A DNA stretch of 64,000 nt from Gammaproteobacteria bacterium (GTDB lineage: Bacteria > Pseudomonadota > Gammaproteobacteria > HK1), in NCBI GenBank assembly GCA_012103455.1, contig WLWT01000002.1:1035007-1099006 (forward strand). Direction: 5' to 3'. Every line of letters starts with the position of its first letter. Position 1 is the stretch's first letter. Positions 18,109 to 27,323 of the stretch are shown here, one piece after another. The position numbers were made by a program, and so were the translations under genes. The notes beneath the pieces are model-generated. The model saw only the letters and a list, made by a program, of their open reading frames with translations. It was not told the origin of the DNA and did not search any database.

Positions 18109-18317
18109 AGCCCCAGACCGAAGTATATGCACGTTGCGGCTGGCTCTTGTTTGCCGGTGTGGGCTCATGAGCGACCCCCACCTTTAGTCATTCATCTCGC
18201 ACAGTTCAGGCCCACGTCCTGCACCGAAGGCGTCGAGGCGCACCTGCTCTAAGTCGGCGCGCCGCGGCGCCTTGTCGCGAGAGTGGTCGCCGTTCTTCAT
18301 CACCTGCACCCTTGGCC

Positions 18318-18590
18318 TTAGCTTAAACGGTGAGAGGCCACGCCTTGGCCGTCATGGAGGTGATAGATGTGCATGGGCCATCGCCGGCTGGGCAACACCA
18401 TCGGCACCGAATACTGGTTGTCTTGAAAGGAGACGAGACCGGTTTTATCGGCCTTACGCGGCGTCCCCGGTACCCGCTCGGTGTCAAGGAACACGGGTGT
18501 GAGATAGGGCCGCAAGGCCGGCGCCTCGCACTCATCGAAGCGCACTTGTGGCACTTCACCGACGGTGCCATGGATACACTGATTAGCCAC
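18318..18590 (-). pseudogene. IS21-type transposase C-terminal fragment
   Basis: The frame contains ECEAPALRPYLTPVFLDTER-type sequence and KTGLVSFQDNQYSVP, which corresponds to the beta-barrel C-terminal part of IstA-like transposases (the 'f..n.YSVP' motif). The integrase core is missing. No istB or terminal repeat can be recognised around it. Confidence 0.5.
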
Positions 18591-18851
18591 CTGTTGGCAC
18601 CATTGGCGCCGATGCTGTTCGGGTGCGGCTCAATCGTCAAAGGACTCCGCCTACAGCCCGCCGCCCTTGACGTACTTCACGCCCGCTGCAACCTTTTTCC
18701 TCACGAATCGAGTTAGGCCCGCCACGCCGCCATCCAGACTTTGCACACGATGCGGATCGAGGGCGGAAAGTCCCCCGGCACGACCGGACGGCGTGGGTCG
18801 CTCTGAGGGAGTAGAGGTCGCCAGCTATCGCCTGGGAGCACCACTGTGATG

Positions 18852-18866
18852 TAGTGTGACGCACTA
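18852..18866. promoter_or_regulatory. Inverted repeat at start of RHH gene
   Basis: TAGTGTGACGCACTA forms an inverted repeat (arms TAGTGTG and CGCACTA, one mismatch) that runs into the ATG at 18866. Ribbon-helix-helix proteins commonly repress their own genes from such sites; autoregulation is inference. Confidence 0.4.
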
Positions 18867-19033
18867 TGGCTAAATCTCGTAAACCCGCCCCAGACCCCAG
18901 CAAGTCCGTGCGGACCTCCGTGAGCCTGCCTCGGGACCACTACGAGCTGCTGGAGCAGATGGCGGAGGATAAGCGGGTGTCGGTCGCCTGGGTCATCCAT
19001 GAGGCCGTTGAGCGTTACCTCGGCGAACAGTGA
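18866..19033 (+). CDS. Ribbon-helix-helix (CopG-type) protein
   Basis: A 55-residue protein with a basic N-terminus (AKSRKPAPDPSKS) and the RHH pattern VRTSVSLPRDHYELLEQMAE followed by a second helix VAWVIHEAVERYLGEQ. The strand residues alternate as in Arc/CopG DNA-binding ribbons. It has no toxin partner next to it; the next gene is a TIGR04255 protein 54 bp downstream, so it may regulate that module. Confidence 0.7.
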   Translation: MAKSRKPAPDPSKSVRTSVSLPRDHYELLEQMAEDKRVSVAWVIHEAVERYLGEQ

Positions 19034-19087
19034 CTTTCGCTATCATGGGATCGTGCGCCCTCGCAGCCCCATCGAGGCTAGCTAGTC

Positions 19088-19840
19088 ATGCAAGACCTTC
19101 CGATTCGGCTGAACAAAGACCCAATCGTAGAAGCCGTGTTCGAGATTCGATTCGAGGGGACAACAGACTCCATCGCGAATCTCCTACCTGGGAGGTCGTA
19201 CCCGGATCTTGGGGAGGAGTTCCCGAAGATTGAAGCGCTTCCACAAGCGCATTTTCCAAAGGAAGTTCATCAACTAGACCCCGTTCTTCGGTACCGCGCC
19301 ACTCACCGGCTAGTCGGCGATGGGTTTGTAATCCTCCTCGGCAACAAGGTCTTCGGCTTAGCCTGTGTAGGCCCGTATGTAGGTTGGGCTCACTTCCGGG
19401 CGCGAATAGTTCGAGTTGTCGAGCTACTTCAAAAGACGAAACTCTTCAAGTCGGTAGAGCGATTCTCTCTAAAGTACATCAACGTGCTGACGGCGCAGGA
19501 CGAGTTGCCTGACTTGCAACTGCTGGATTTTCCCCTGAGCCTTGGAACTCATGACTTGACGGCTACGACGACTCGGTTGAGGACCGAGATTTCACTTGAC
19601 GGCTTTCTGAACATCCTTCAAGTGATTCCCGGCACCCGAGCGCTGAGCCCTTCAGGACAGCACGTTCGAGGATTGCTGTTCGACATAGATACAATCAGCG
19701 AGCAGCCGTTCAAAGACTTCTGGGCGGAACTACCGCAGCTTCTGGACGCTGCGCATCAAACTGAGAAGCGACTCTTCTTTACGACACTTACCAAGGCGGC
19801 GCTAGAGCGATTCGAACCGGTTTGGGAGGAGAAACAATGA
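19088..19840 (+). CDS. TIGR04255 family protein
   Basis: A 250-residue protein of the sporadically distributed TIGR04255 family. It starts with the family pattern LNKDPIVEAVFEIRFE, followed by RYRATHRLVGDGFVILLGNKVFGL and a VERFSLKYINVL segment. The family has no settled biochemical role; members recur in variable, defence-like regions. Its stop overlaps the next gene (ATGA). It ends at 19840 inside an element that terminates at att2. Confidence 0.75.
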   Translation: MQDLPIRLNKDPIVEAVFEIRFEGTTDSIANLLPGRSYPDLGEEFPKIEALPQAHFPKEVHQLDPVLRYRATHRLVGDGFVILLGNKVFGLACVGPYVGWAHFRARIVRVVELLQKTKLFKSVERFSLKYINVLTAQDELPDLQLLDFPLSLGTHDLTATTTRLRTEISLDGFLNILQVIPGTRALSPSGQHVRGLLFDIDTISEQPFKDFWAELPQLLDAAHQTEKRLFFTTLTKAALERFEPVWEEKQ

Positions 19841-20169
19841 CACTCGTCGAGCAAAGACAAGCGGAACTGCAAGCACTTGAATCAATGAGTTGTTTCGCCT
19901 TTGCCCGTACCGTGTCGATAGCCGCCGCTTGGGCCGCGGCTCCAGTTAGTTTTGCGAACGACATCCCCGATGTAGGTATTCAGGCCGAGATCAAGCGGAC
20001 TGAGTCGAGTATTCAGAACACCGAAGTCACTGCGGCACGAGACAGTTACGACGTGCAGATTTTCGAGAGGCTGAGTGCGATCTATGGTGACCTGTTGGCT
20101 TCACAACGTGATCTGGATGAATTGGCAACGAACGTGCTGTACGAAAATCTCTGGGACATGTATGAGTGA
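19837..20169 (+). CDS. Small protein of TIGR04255 module
   Basis: A 110-residue protein starting at the ATG overlapping the upstream stop. A moderately hydrophobic segment near residues 25-45 (ARTVSIAAAWAAAPVSFAN) could be a membrane or export segment. The remainder is helical and acidic (FERLSAIYGDLLASQRDLDE). It is coupled at both ends: ATGA with the upstream gene and GTGA with the downstream gene. No family recognised. Confidence 0.55.
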   Translation: MTLVEQRQAELQALESMSCFAFARTVSIAAAWAAAPVSFANDIPDVGIQAEIKRTESSIQNTEVTAARDSYDVQIFERLSAIYGDLLASQRDLDELATNVLYENLWDMYE

Positions 20170-20777
20170 CGCCGACCGGCAGCGATCTCTTCGAACAGAT
20201 TCAAACATATCTGCCGCCCTACCTTACGCCAGAGCAAAAAGCGGATCTGTTCTCCGAGCTACGCAAGCACCCGGACAACAACGGCTACTACCTGAGTGAC
20301 CACGAGGAGACCTACCTACAAGGAGATGGTTGGAAAAGCTTCATCGTCGTGGATTTTGTTAGTAGAGAGAGTAAGGCCGTCTCCGGCGTAATACTCTCGA
20401 ATAGCTGCGATATCTCAGTCGATAATCCAAGCACCCGGAATCGCTCCATTCTGTTCGCGCCACTGATTCGGCTTTCTGCCTATGAGTCGCACTTGAGACA
20501 GGCTGGTAGGTCTCAGCAAGACATAAACAACATCGTTGGTACCATCAGGCGGCAAGAGATCACCCACATCTTCTCTTGCCGCCGCTCGCGGGTGCATTAG
20601 AGGAAAGCATCCTCCTCCTCGACGACCTTCACTCGCATCCGTTAGCCGACTTCCATGAGAAGCAAGACAGGGAGCGCGTTTTCGTCCTTAGTCAGTACGG
20701 TTTCTATATGTTCCTAAATAAAGCTCTCCATCCATTTCACGAGATTCCAGGAAAGCATCAACCGTGTGGAAGCGTAA
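20166..20777 (+). pseudogene. Third gene of TIGR04255 module, two frameshifts
   Basis: The GTG start overlaps the preceding stop. The first frame gives about 138 residues, including SFIVVDFVSRESKAVSGVIL and SNSCDISVDN. At about 20575 the sense moves to another frame (LPPLAGALEESILLLDDLHS, then HEKQDRERVFVLSQYGFYMF), and at about 20710 to a third frame ending IKLSIHFTRFQESINRVEA at 20777. Joined, it would be about 203 residues. Two single-base indels, true decay or sequencing errors, separate the parts. The SNSCDIS stretch is a likely conserved site. Function unknown. Confidence 0.55.
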
Positions 20778-20797
20778 GTTCAGTTAGGCGTGCGCCG

Positions 20798-20961
20798 GAA
20801 ATTGTGCGGCACTGAGACCTAGCCAGTTATTAAATCAGTCACTTACGCTCGCTTCGGCACAGTGGCAGGTGCCGCAAGATTTTGATTATTCACGCTTTCT
20901 CTAGCGAGTTCTGCAACTTTTAATCAGGTGGCCGCAGGTTCGATCCCTGCACGGCCCACCA
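20798..20961. repeat. Right arm and attachment site att2
   Basis: About 115 bp (including CAGTCACTTACGCTCGCTTC and CAGGTGCCGCAAG) followed by the tRNA-Lys 3' copy at 20917-20961. The same arm precedes att3 and att4. It contains the short inverted repeat GGCAC...GTGCC, which could bind integrase or an accessory protein. It is the right end of the TIGR04255-carrying element. Confidence 0.75.
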
Positions 20962-21511
20962 ATAAACTCCCTTCTCTAGACGATAAGTTTAGAGACCACA
21001 TGCTTGGATGCCCACGTGCGCTCCAGCCGACGATCTTCCGTGCCGCGCTCGTGATGAAAGTCCGCTGCCCCGTGTGGCTGCTGCAACCAACAAGCCCAAT
21101 AGAGCAATAAAGCCTGCCGAACCAACTGGTTACAGTCGCCGCCGACATTCCCCGCCCGCGCTCTGGATAGACCACCGGCCGGTCGAGGCGAGTTTGGCCA
21201 CCACGTATCGCCTGGAGGTCCGTCAGGGCCTGACGGAGCGTCTTGTGTAGGGGAACCCGACGACCGCCCCGCCCTTTACTGGCCCGGTCCTCCGGCGCAA
21301 TCTCCTCGCAGACCTCGCCATCGGCGTCCATCACCCTCGCCCACGTCAGGCTGGCGATCTCCTTTGCTCGGAGACCGGCGCGAAAGGACAGCAGCACTAT
21401 GACTCGGGCTCGCTTAGGATGCCGGGTGGTAGCTACGTGCTGGAGCACCAGACTTTGCTGTTTGGAACTGACCAGTTTCGCTTGGCGACCTAGCGGCATG
21501 GGCGGCTTCAC
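20924..21511 (-). pseudogene. Tyrosine integrase, C-terminally truncated
   Basis: The 195-codon frame starts MKPPMPLGRQAKLVSSKQQS. It contains the catalytic-domain first arginine region (LLSFRAGLRAKEIASLTWA), a basic patch (DRASKGRGGRRVPLH) and the H-x-x-R box (SSHTGQRTFITSAARK). The part with the second histidine and the nucleophilic tyrosine, normally about 35-45 residues more, is missing: after AARKI the frame enters attachment-arm sequence (break near 21022) and reads out through att2. It therefore cannot be catalytically complete. It presumably once mobilised this family of elements. Confidence 0.75.
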
Positions 21512-21570
21512 CCGTGGCAGAATCTGAGAAGGGCGGGGATTGCCACGACCGTCAATCGCTGTCGCTGACG

Positions 21571-21631
21571 AGATTCACATAACTTATTGATTTAGATAGA
21601 CTAGTGTGATTCTTACAGATTTCTTCACGAG
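21571..21631. repeat. Island left-end sequence, copy L2
   Basis: Starts AGATTCACATAACTTATTGA and ends with a CAGATTTCTTCACGAG-type stretch. It lies 60 bp beyond the integrase start, with the SIR2-STAND gene on the other side, and matches L1 and L3. The following bases to 21883 hold no gene. Confidence 0.75.
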
Positions 21632-21883
21632 TGTGTAAAGTGCACAGATGCGAAGTCAAGCTACAGCACATTCTGGTGGCTAGGAGACGGAGAACCATGC
21701 CTGTACCCGTCGGCTGCACCACTCGGTTATCCGCGGAGCCGATCGAGTGTTCCTAGGCGGCAAGATCCACGCACAGTGGCATCACGCTAGCTCGCGAAAC
21801 GCCCGTGAAGACGCTTCTCAGGTTACGCCGCGCCGACCCTCCTGGGCGCGGTGCGAGATCCAGATCGTAAAGCGCGACAACGC

Positions 21884-24800
21884 ATGAATATTCCCCCTGC
21901 TTTGCTACAAGCTGTAAAGGATGGAAAGGCGGCGCTTTTTCTCGGCGCAGGTGCTTCAGTCGGAGCAAAGGCTAGTGACGGCAGAGTGCCTCCGGTCGGT
22001 GCCCAACTAGCCAAGAAGATTAACGAGCGTTTCCTAGGCGGCGAAGAGGAAGACGGGACGCCGTTGAGTGTCGTAGCTGAACTCGCTGAGTCCGAAACTG
22101 ACCTCACTACGCTTCAGACGTTCATATACGAACTGTACAGGGACCTCGAACCAGCGCCGTTTCACAATCTAATTCCTACATTCCGCTGGTCTGCTATCGC
22201 AACGACGAACTACGACTTGATCGTTGAGCAAGCATACAGAACATGCCCTAGGCCGCTCCAACGCCTTGTTCCATCTGCCAAGAACACAGATAGAATTGAT
22301 GCCGTTCTCCGGTCTCCCGATGCGGTACCTTACGTCAAACTCCACGGATGCCTCTCCCGTCGGGATGAGCTGTCAATTCCCTTCATCCTAACTATCGACC
22401 AGTACGTAACTCATCGAAAGAATCGGCAGGTATTGTTCGAACGAGTGAAGCATTACGCTTCCGAGTATCCCTTCATCTTTGTCGGGCACCGGCTTGAGGA
22501 CCCTGATGTCCGCCAGGTCCTCTTCGAACTTGCGCAAGAGGGCATTGACAGGACCCGCTTCTACTTGGTCACGCCCAAAGTCAGTGACCGACAAGTTCGA
22601 TTCTTGGAAACCAAGAAGATCACGGCACTTCCTGGAACGCTCCAGGTGTTCCTTGAGTCCTTGGGCGCTGCACTAGAACCAGCCTTGCGTGCGGTACCTA
22701 GAAGAGCATCCTCACACCCTCTGGAGGCGCTAATCCCGTCGCATAACATTTCTCTATCGGAAGACACCCTAGCGCTACTCGACACGGATCTGTGCCATGT
22801 CCGCCCCAATCTGCCCTCTCCGGTCGTAAATCCGCAAGACTTCTATCGAGGATTCAGCAACGATTGGTCGATATTCGCACAGGATCTAGATAGCCGTCGG
22901 ACGTTGACGGATTCTTTGCTCACGGACACCGTCCTAGTGGACGATGTAGACCGGCCAGAGACCTGCGACCTCTACCTGCTTAAAGGGCATGCTGGATCGG
23001 GGAAAACAGTCCTACTCAAGCGGATTGCTTGGGATGCAGCGGCAGAATTCTCTGCCGTCTGCTTGTACTACACGGGAACAACGAGAATACCGGTCGATGC
23101 GATCCTTGAGATCGCGGAATCGACACAGGAAAGGATCTTCCTCTTCGTGGACCGCGCATCGAATCATATACCTGACTTGCTAAATCTCGCTCGGCGCGGG
23201 CGGCGAGAGGGAATTCGACTTACGATCTTGTGTGGAGAGCGCTCAAACGAATGGAACATGGAGTGCGGTGCTCTCCACACACTCGTGAATGAGATTTATG
23301 AAGTCCGGTACCTCTCTCGAAAAGAGATTGTTTCGCTTCTCGACAAGCTAGAAACCAACAAGGCGCTCGGCGTCTTGGAGCATGCCACGCATCCTGAGAG
23401 GCTGCTCGCTTTCGAGAGGCGAGCAGGACGGCAGCTTCTGGTGGCGCTGCACGAGGCGACGCTTGGAAGGCCGTTCGAAGAGATCATCGAGGACGAGTAT
23501 CAATCAGTTCAACCAGATGCAGCTAGGGCCATCTATCTGACTATCTGCACGCTCAATCGTCTCGACGTGCCTGTCCGTGCGGGAATCGTAAAACGGGTTC
23601 ATGGGGTTTCCTTTGAGAAGTTTGGAGAGAGCTTTTTCTTGCCCCTAGAAGGTGTAGTCAAGACGCTCGACTACAGTGGTGCGAGGGACATGGCCTACCA
23701 AGCCCGACATCCCTGGATTGCCGAGGTTGTCTTCGAGCGAGCGCTGAGAGAAAGCGATGACCGTTACGATATGTATATTACGCTTCTCGACACGATTGAC
23801 GTTGGTTACGAGGCGGACCGGCGAGCATTTCGCAAGCTGATAAGGGCTAGGGAACTCCTTAAGCTATTCCCTGATCTTATGCAGGTCCGGCAACTATATC
23901 AACGAGCGGAAAGGGCGACTGGAGAAGATGCCTACTTGCTACAGCAACGCGCCATCTTTGAGATGCGACGCGATAACCCTAACCTCGGACTCGCTCACGA
24001 ACTGTTGACCCGCGCCTCGCGAACAGCTCCGCATGACCGTTCGATAATGCATACGCTGGCGGACCTAGAGCTAATTCGTGCCAAGCATGTTACGAGCGAA
24101 CTAGAACAGGGGCGACACATCGCAGCGGCTGAGAGAATCGCCCGTGATTTGACTGGCCACGACTCGGACTCGTCCTATGGGTACCACACCCTGTGCAAGA
24201 TAGGACTGGAGAGGCTTCAGGAGCACCTGCGGGATGATCCCGATAATGATCGCACGACGAGCGAACTCATCAAGGCCGCTGAGCGCACACTTGAACAAGG
24301 ACTTCAGCGGTTCCCGGACGATGAGTACCTGCTAACGGCGGAGTCTCATCTGGCGAAGCTCCTGCAAGACGATCGCCGTGCAGAGGCTGCGCTAGAACGA
24401 GCATTCGGTACCAACGCAAGCAGTCCGTTTATTGCAAAGGGATTAGCGCGACTATACGAACTCCACAGCGATTACGTGAAAGCGCGTACAACATTGGAAT
24501 CTTGTCTGGACAACCGCCCAGGAGATAAGGGAGTACACGGGGCGCTGGCTAGACTGCTAACTGAGCATTTTCCAGATGACAGACTGAAGGCGGAATATCA
24601 CTGGGAACGCTCGTATACAAAAGGCGATGCCAGCTACAGCAACCAGTTCTGGCACGCTCGCCAGTTGTTTGTAAACGGAAAGATCACTGAGTCGCAAAGG
24701 CTCTTTCGGGCGCTGAGGTCGGCTCGCGTTCCGCCCGATGTTCGAAACAAGCTGCGTGGCTCACTACTAGCTTCAAACGGGCCCACTATTCGGTACCAGG

Positions 24801-24991
24801 GGCGCGTCGAGCGTCTTGAGGCGACCTATGCGTTGGTGTCGCGTATCGATGCGAAGGAATGGGCGTTTCTCCATCGAACTCGCGTGCGACGCGGCGAGTG
24901 GGACAGGCTGGAACGGTATACCCCCGTAAACTTCCGCCTCGCGTTCACCTACAACGGACTAGCTGCATTCGATGTGAAGCTCGAACGGTGA
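21884..24991 (+). CDS. SIR2-STAND NTPase (Avs5/DSR-like defence protein)
   Basis: About 1035 residues. The N-terminal SIR2-like domain has AALFLGAGASVG (near residue 20), ATTNYD (Asn at 109) and VKLHGC (His at 154), the pattern of NAD-consuming anti-phage sirtuins. A STAND/P-loop NTPase follows with GHAGSGKT at 368-375 and a hydrophobic Walker B-like IFLFVDRA. The last 400 residues are helical repeats of TPR character, the probable sensor. Known relatives detect phage proteins and deplete NAD. The ATG at 21884 is preferred; an in-frame GTG at 21851 adds 11 residues. It is the only cargo between att2 and att3. Confidence 0.8.
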   Translation: MNIPPALLQAVKDGKAALFLGAGASVGAKASDGRVPPVGAQLAKKINERFLGGEEEDGTPLSVVAELAESETDLTTLQTFIYELYRDLEPAPFHNLIPTFRWSAIATTNYDLIVEQAYRTCPRPLQRLVPSAKNTDRIDAVLRSPDAVPYVKLHGCLSRRDELSIPFILTIDQYVTHRKNRQVLFERVKHYASEYPFIFVGHRLEDPDVRQVLFELAQEGIDRTRFYLVTPKVSDRQVRFLETKKITALPGTLQVFLESLGAALEPALRAVPRRASSHPLEALIPSHNISLSEDTLALLDTDLCHVRPNLPSPVVNPQDFYRGFSNDWSIFAQDLDSRRTLTDSLLTDTVLVDDVDRPETCDLYLLKGHAGSGKTVLLKRIAWDAAAEFSAVCLYYTGTTRIPVDAILEIAESTQERIFLFVDRASNHIPDLLNLARRGRREGIRLTILCGERSNEWNMECGALHTLVNEIYEVRYLSRKEIVSLLDKLETNKALGVLEHATHPERLLAFERRAGRQLLVALHEATLGRPFEEIIEDEYQSVQPDAARAIYLTICTLNRLDVPVRAGIVKRVHGVSFEKFGESFFLPLEGVVKTLDYSGARDMAYQARHPWIAEVVFERALRESDDRYDMYITLLDTIDVGYEADRRAFRKLIRARELLKLFPDLMQVRQLYQRAERATGEDAYLLQQRAIFEMRRDNPNLGLAHELLTRASRTAPHDRSIMHTLADLELIRAKHVTSELEQGRHIAAAERIARDLTGHDSDSSYGYHTLCKIGLERLQEHLRDDPDNDRTTSELIKAAERTLEQGLQRFPDDEYLLTAESHLAKLLQDDRRAEAALERAFGTNASSPFIAKGLARLYELHSDYVKARTTLESCLDNRPGDKGVHGALARLLTEHFPDDRLKAEYHWERSYTKGDASYSNQFWHARQLFVNGKITESQRLFRALRSARVPPDVRNKLRGSLLASNGPTIRYQGRVERLEATYALVSRIDAKEWAFLHRTRVRRGEWDRLERYTPVNFRLAFTYNGLAAFDVKLER

Positions 24992-25035
24992 AGAGTTTCC
25001 GTTCCCCTTACTTTGTTCGTGGCACTGTGCCGGAT

Positions 25036-25196
25036 TCTGTGCGGAACGCAAATTCGCGCCGACGAAACATCAGTCACCTACCCTCACCTCGGCACGATGG
25101 CAGGTGCCACAAGGTATTGATTATGAGAGCTTTCTCGAGCGAGTTTCGCGACTTTTAATCAGATGGTCGCAGGTTCGATCCCTACACGGCCCACCA
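25036..25196. repeat. Right arm and attachment site att3
   Basis: The arm 25071-25151 (CAGTCACCTACCCTCACCTC, CAGGTGCCACAAGG and GAGAGCTTTCTC) matches those before att2 and att4. The tRNA-Lys 3' copy is 25152-25196, with two changes from att1 in the T stem region (GGTCGCAGG and CCTACACGG). It closes the SIR2-STAND element. Confidence 0.75.
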
Positions 25197-25474
25197 TAAA
25201 ACTCCCTCTCTAGACGGTAAGTTAGGGGCGGCATGCCTTAATGCTCACGTGCGCTGCGGAGTTGGGGCACGCACCAGCAGCTCTTTAGACCCCATCGAGA
25301 TTACTCCGACCGCGCTGGCTTCTCTGCCCTCCAGCCGTTTTAGCTGGACAATCAATCGGATATTCTGTTCATGGCATGATTGAGTCACTATTTAAAGGAC
25401 CGGCCGCTGTACGGGAAGCAAAAAAAAATGCAGGAAAAAATAATGCGACTCGACGCCAATACACTATTATCCAG
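25197..25474. repeat. Element arm next to att3, second copy
   Basis: Homologous over its length to 17827-18108 next to att1, including the GGCACGCACCAGC and CAATCAATCGGATATTCTG stretches. No gene is supported inside. Confidence 0.7.
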
Positions 25475-25494
25475 GCAAAGCAATGTTGCTCCCG

Positions 25495-25914
25495 TGAGCG
25501 GTGAAGTCATGGCGCCAGATCATCAGCGCATGCGTTACCAAAAAGCCAGCCGGTATTGGCACGCAGATAGCTCGTATCGCCAAGCCGGATCGTTGTGTCC
25601 GCCCGCGAGCCGCCGCCGGCCGGCGGCAATACGGAGTTCGCCAGTTTACGGGTGGGCTGGGACCAGCTTGGCGCAGCGATGCAGCACCGGTGATAGAGCA
25701 CGCGACGGCTCCGGACAACGTGTATGCACATGCGTGGCGGCAGGGGGACACGCTCGTGTGGGACAATCGCTGCATGGTACATCGCACCACCCCTTATGAC
25801 AGCGTTCGCTATAGGCGTTGGTTGGAACGGGCCACCGTTACCGATCCGGCACCGGCGCCGATCCCTCGCTGCTCGGAGGCGCAGCTATGCCCGGAACTTT
25901 CGCAACAGTTTTAA
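25495..25914 (+). pseudogene. TauD-type dioxygenase fragment
   Basis: One frame holds RYQKASRYWHADSSYRQ, the iron-binding H-x-D of Fe(II)/2-oxoglutarate dioxygenases. Another holds DNVYAHAWRQGDTLVWDN and RCMVHRTTPYD, with the distal histidine, and RYRRWLERATV at the end. The middle 60-80 residues between the two sites are missing or scrambled and the frames differ. It overlaps the start of the glycosylase gene. It is not the same gene as the intact TauD at 44.2 kb, but of the same family. Confidence 0.6.
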
Positions 25915-26576
25915 AACGCGCGGCGGACCGCAAGGGCGGGGAGAAAGCGCTCAGGGCGAATCTTCCGAAAGTCCTGCAATCGTCCGAGCTGGCCAAACGC
26001 GGCGATCACGAATTCCTGGCTGCCATGACGCGCTGCATTTTCCAAGCGGGATTCGCTTGGAAGGTGATCGAAGCGAAATGGCCGGGATTCGAGGAAGCCT
26101 TTCTGGGCTTTTCTCCAGTGGCCTTGAACGCCTTGGCCGAGGATGCGTGGACGGCCTATAAGAGTGACACGCGTATTGTCAAAAATGGACCGAAGATCAA
26201 GACGGTCCGGGTGAACGCCTCTATGGTTCAGGCGGTGTCGGTCGAACATGATGGGTTTGGACGCTATCTGGCCGATTGGCCAACATCGGATCTCGTCGGT
26301 CTATTCGCCGACCTCAAGCGGCGTGGTTCACACCTGGGCGGCGTTACCGGCCAACGATTCTTACAAGCGGTTGGCAAAGACTCGTTCGCCTTGAGCAAAG
26401 ATGTTGTCGCTTGCCTCAAGCACGAAGGTCTAGAGATTGCGGACACGCCCGCCAGCAAACGCGATCTCAAGGCTATTCAAGACACGTTCAACGCTTGGCA
26501 TGACGAAAGTGGCCTGCCGTACCGGCACCTGAGCGCCATCATGGCGCGGTCGATTGGGGAAAACTACTCGATGTGA
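25887..26576 (+). CDS. DNA-3-methyladenine glycosylase I-like protein
   Basis: A 229-residue protein resembling the Adenine_glyco (Tag) family, which removes alkylated adenine in base-excision repair. The conserved helix FLAAMTRCIFQAGFAWKVIE with KWPGFEEAFLGF corresponds to Tag's 'l..aifqaGlsW..il.kr..fr.aF..fd' pattern. A zinc-binding His/Cys set as in Tag is not evident, so activity may differ. The ATG at 25887 (MPGTFATVLKRAAD) is chosen; the upstream extension is TauD-fragment DNA in another reading. Confidence 0.65.
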   Translation: MPGTFATVLKRAADRKGGEKALRANLPKVLQSSELAKRGDHEFLAAMTRCIFQAGFAWKVIEAKWPGFEEAFLGFSPVALNALAEDAWTAYKSDTRIVKNGPKIKTVRVNASMVQAVSVEHDGFGRYLADWPTSDLVGLFADLKRRGSHLGGVTGQRFLQAVGKDSFALSKDVVACLKHEGLEIADTPASKRDLKAIQDTFNAWHDESGLPYRHLSAIMARSIGENYSM

Positions 26577-27056
26577 GCCGGCGGCACGGCCCTTACGGTG
26601 CGGATTTCTAATTGGACATCGGTATGGCCCACGCAAGTGCTTAGGGTGAGGTTTGTTGATGAGCGCCATACCCGCGGCAAAGAATCCGAGCGCACGCCGG
26701 GTCAGTGGTTCGGCTTAACAGCCAGTGTTATTCGGGGCCTTGGTGTATCCATGGGATCATGGTCTTCCTTTTGCTTCCAACAGATCGCTACCAAGTTGAA
26801 CAATCACTGCGCTAGCGGCCAAGCGGCCGTGGTATTGCAAGCTGTCCAAGACAAATAGCAAAGCGGAGACTAGGGGCGATTACCCAAGCCGGCGCCATCA
26901 ACGGCCTGCAGATCGATCCAACTGGCCTGCCACGATCTTGTGATATGCTGTTCACTGCTAGGAATTTAAGTTTTAAGTTGTAAATACTAAATAGATAAAA
27001 ACATGCAGCGCTCACGCAAATCGCGTGGAGCGTGTGCATGGCAAAAGGCGTTTTGC
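26577..27056. other. Intergenic stretch without recognised gene
   Basis: 480 bp with only short frames. A gene for a His-Xaa-Ser repeat precursor (hxsA) would be expected near the hxs genes, but no run of H-x-S repeats is visible here in any frame. The last 100 bp are AT-rich and could hold the promoter of the hxs unit. Confidence 0.4.
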
Positions 27057-27323
27057 ATGAGATTGACTCGCGACAGTTGTTCTCGCGCAACCCTTGAGAA
27101 AGCGCTTTATTAGCTGGCGGCTGATTGTGATTGGCAACTGGACACGTCCGATCCGGATGAGTGGGTCGTGTCGTTGTCTGCTGCCGAGTATGAGCCAAAG
27201 CTTCGCCAACTGACTAATGACTACACGTTGAGGGAACAGCTTGACGCCCGGACGGCGGGGCTGCGGGAGCAAATCGTACGCTCTGCCCTGACACATCTGG
27301 CGCGAGCACCGGATGTCTCTTAG
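27057..27323 (+). pseudogene. hxsD: HxsD-like protein with an in-frame TAG
   Basis: Reading from the ATG at 27057 gives MRLTRDSCSRATLEKALY, then TAG at 27111-27113, then LAADCDWQLDTSDPDEWVVS and DYTLREQLDARTAGLREQIV with a final RSALTHLAR. The total is 88 residues apart from the stop. The C-terminal helix (LRe.l...TaglReqI...A) is typical of HxsD, the small partner of His-Xaa-Ser maturation. The stop replaces a position that is probably Trp (TGG to TAG). It overlaps hxsB by 11 bp. Confidence 0.6.

Noticed and set aside
17789..18181. Minus-strand ORFs ending GRAGIEPAAT (also at 20924)
   Set aside because: The ending is the antisense reading of the tRNA-Lys 3' remnant, a known source of false proteins.
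26598..26858. 86-codon frame as a possible HxsA precursor
   Set aside because: It has no run of His-x-Ser repeats and no signal-like start.
27111..27113. TAG in hxsD as a recoded codon (also TAG in the IS3-type OrfA readings at 29499 and near 39183)
   Set aside because: Intact genes in the window use TAG as a normal stop (for example the enoyl-CoA hydratase gene at 61666), and the affected genes are otherwise decaying. Simple nonsense mutation is the better explanation.
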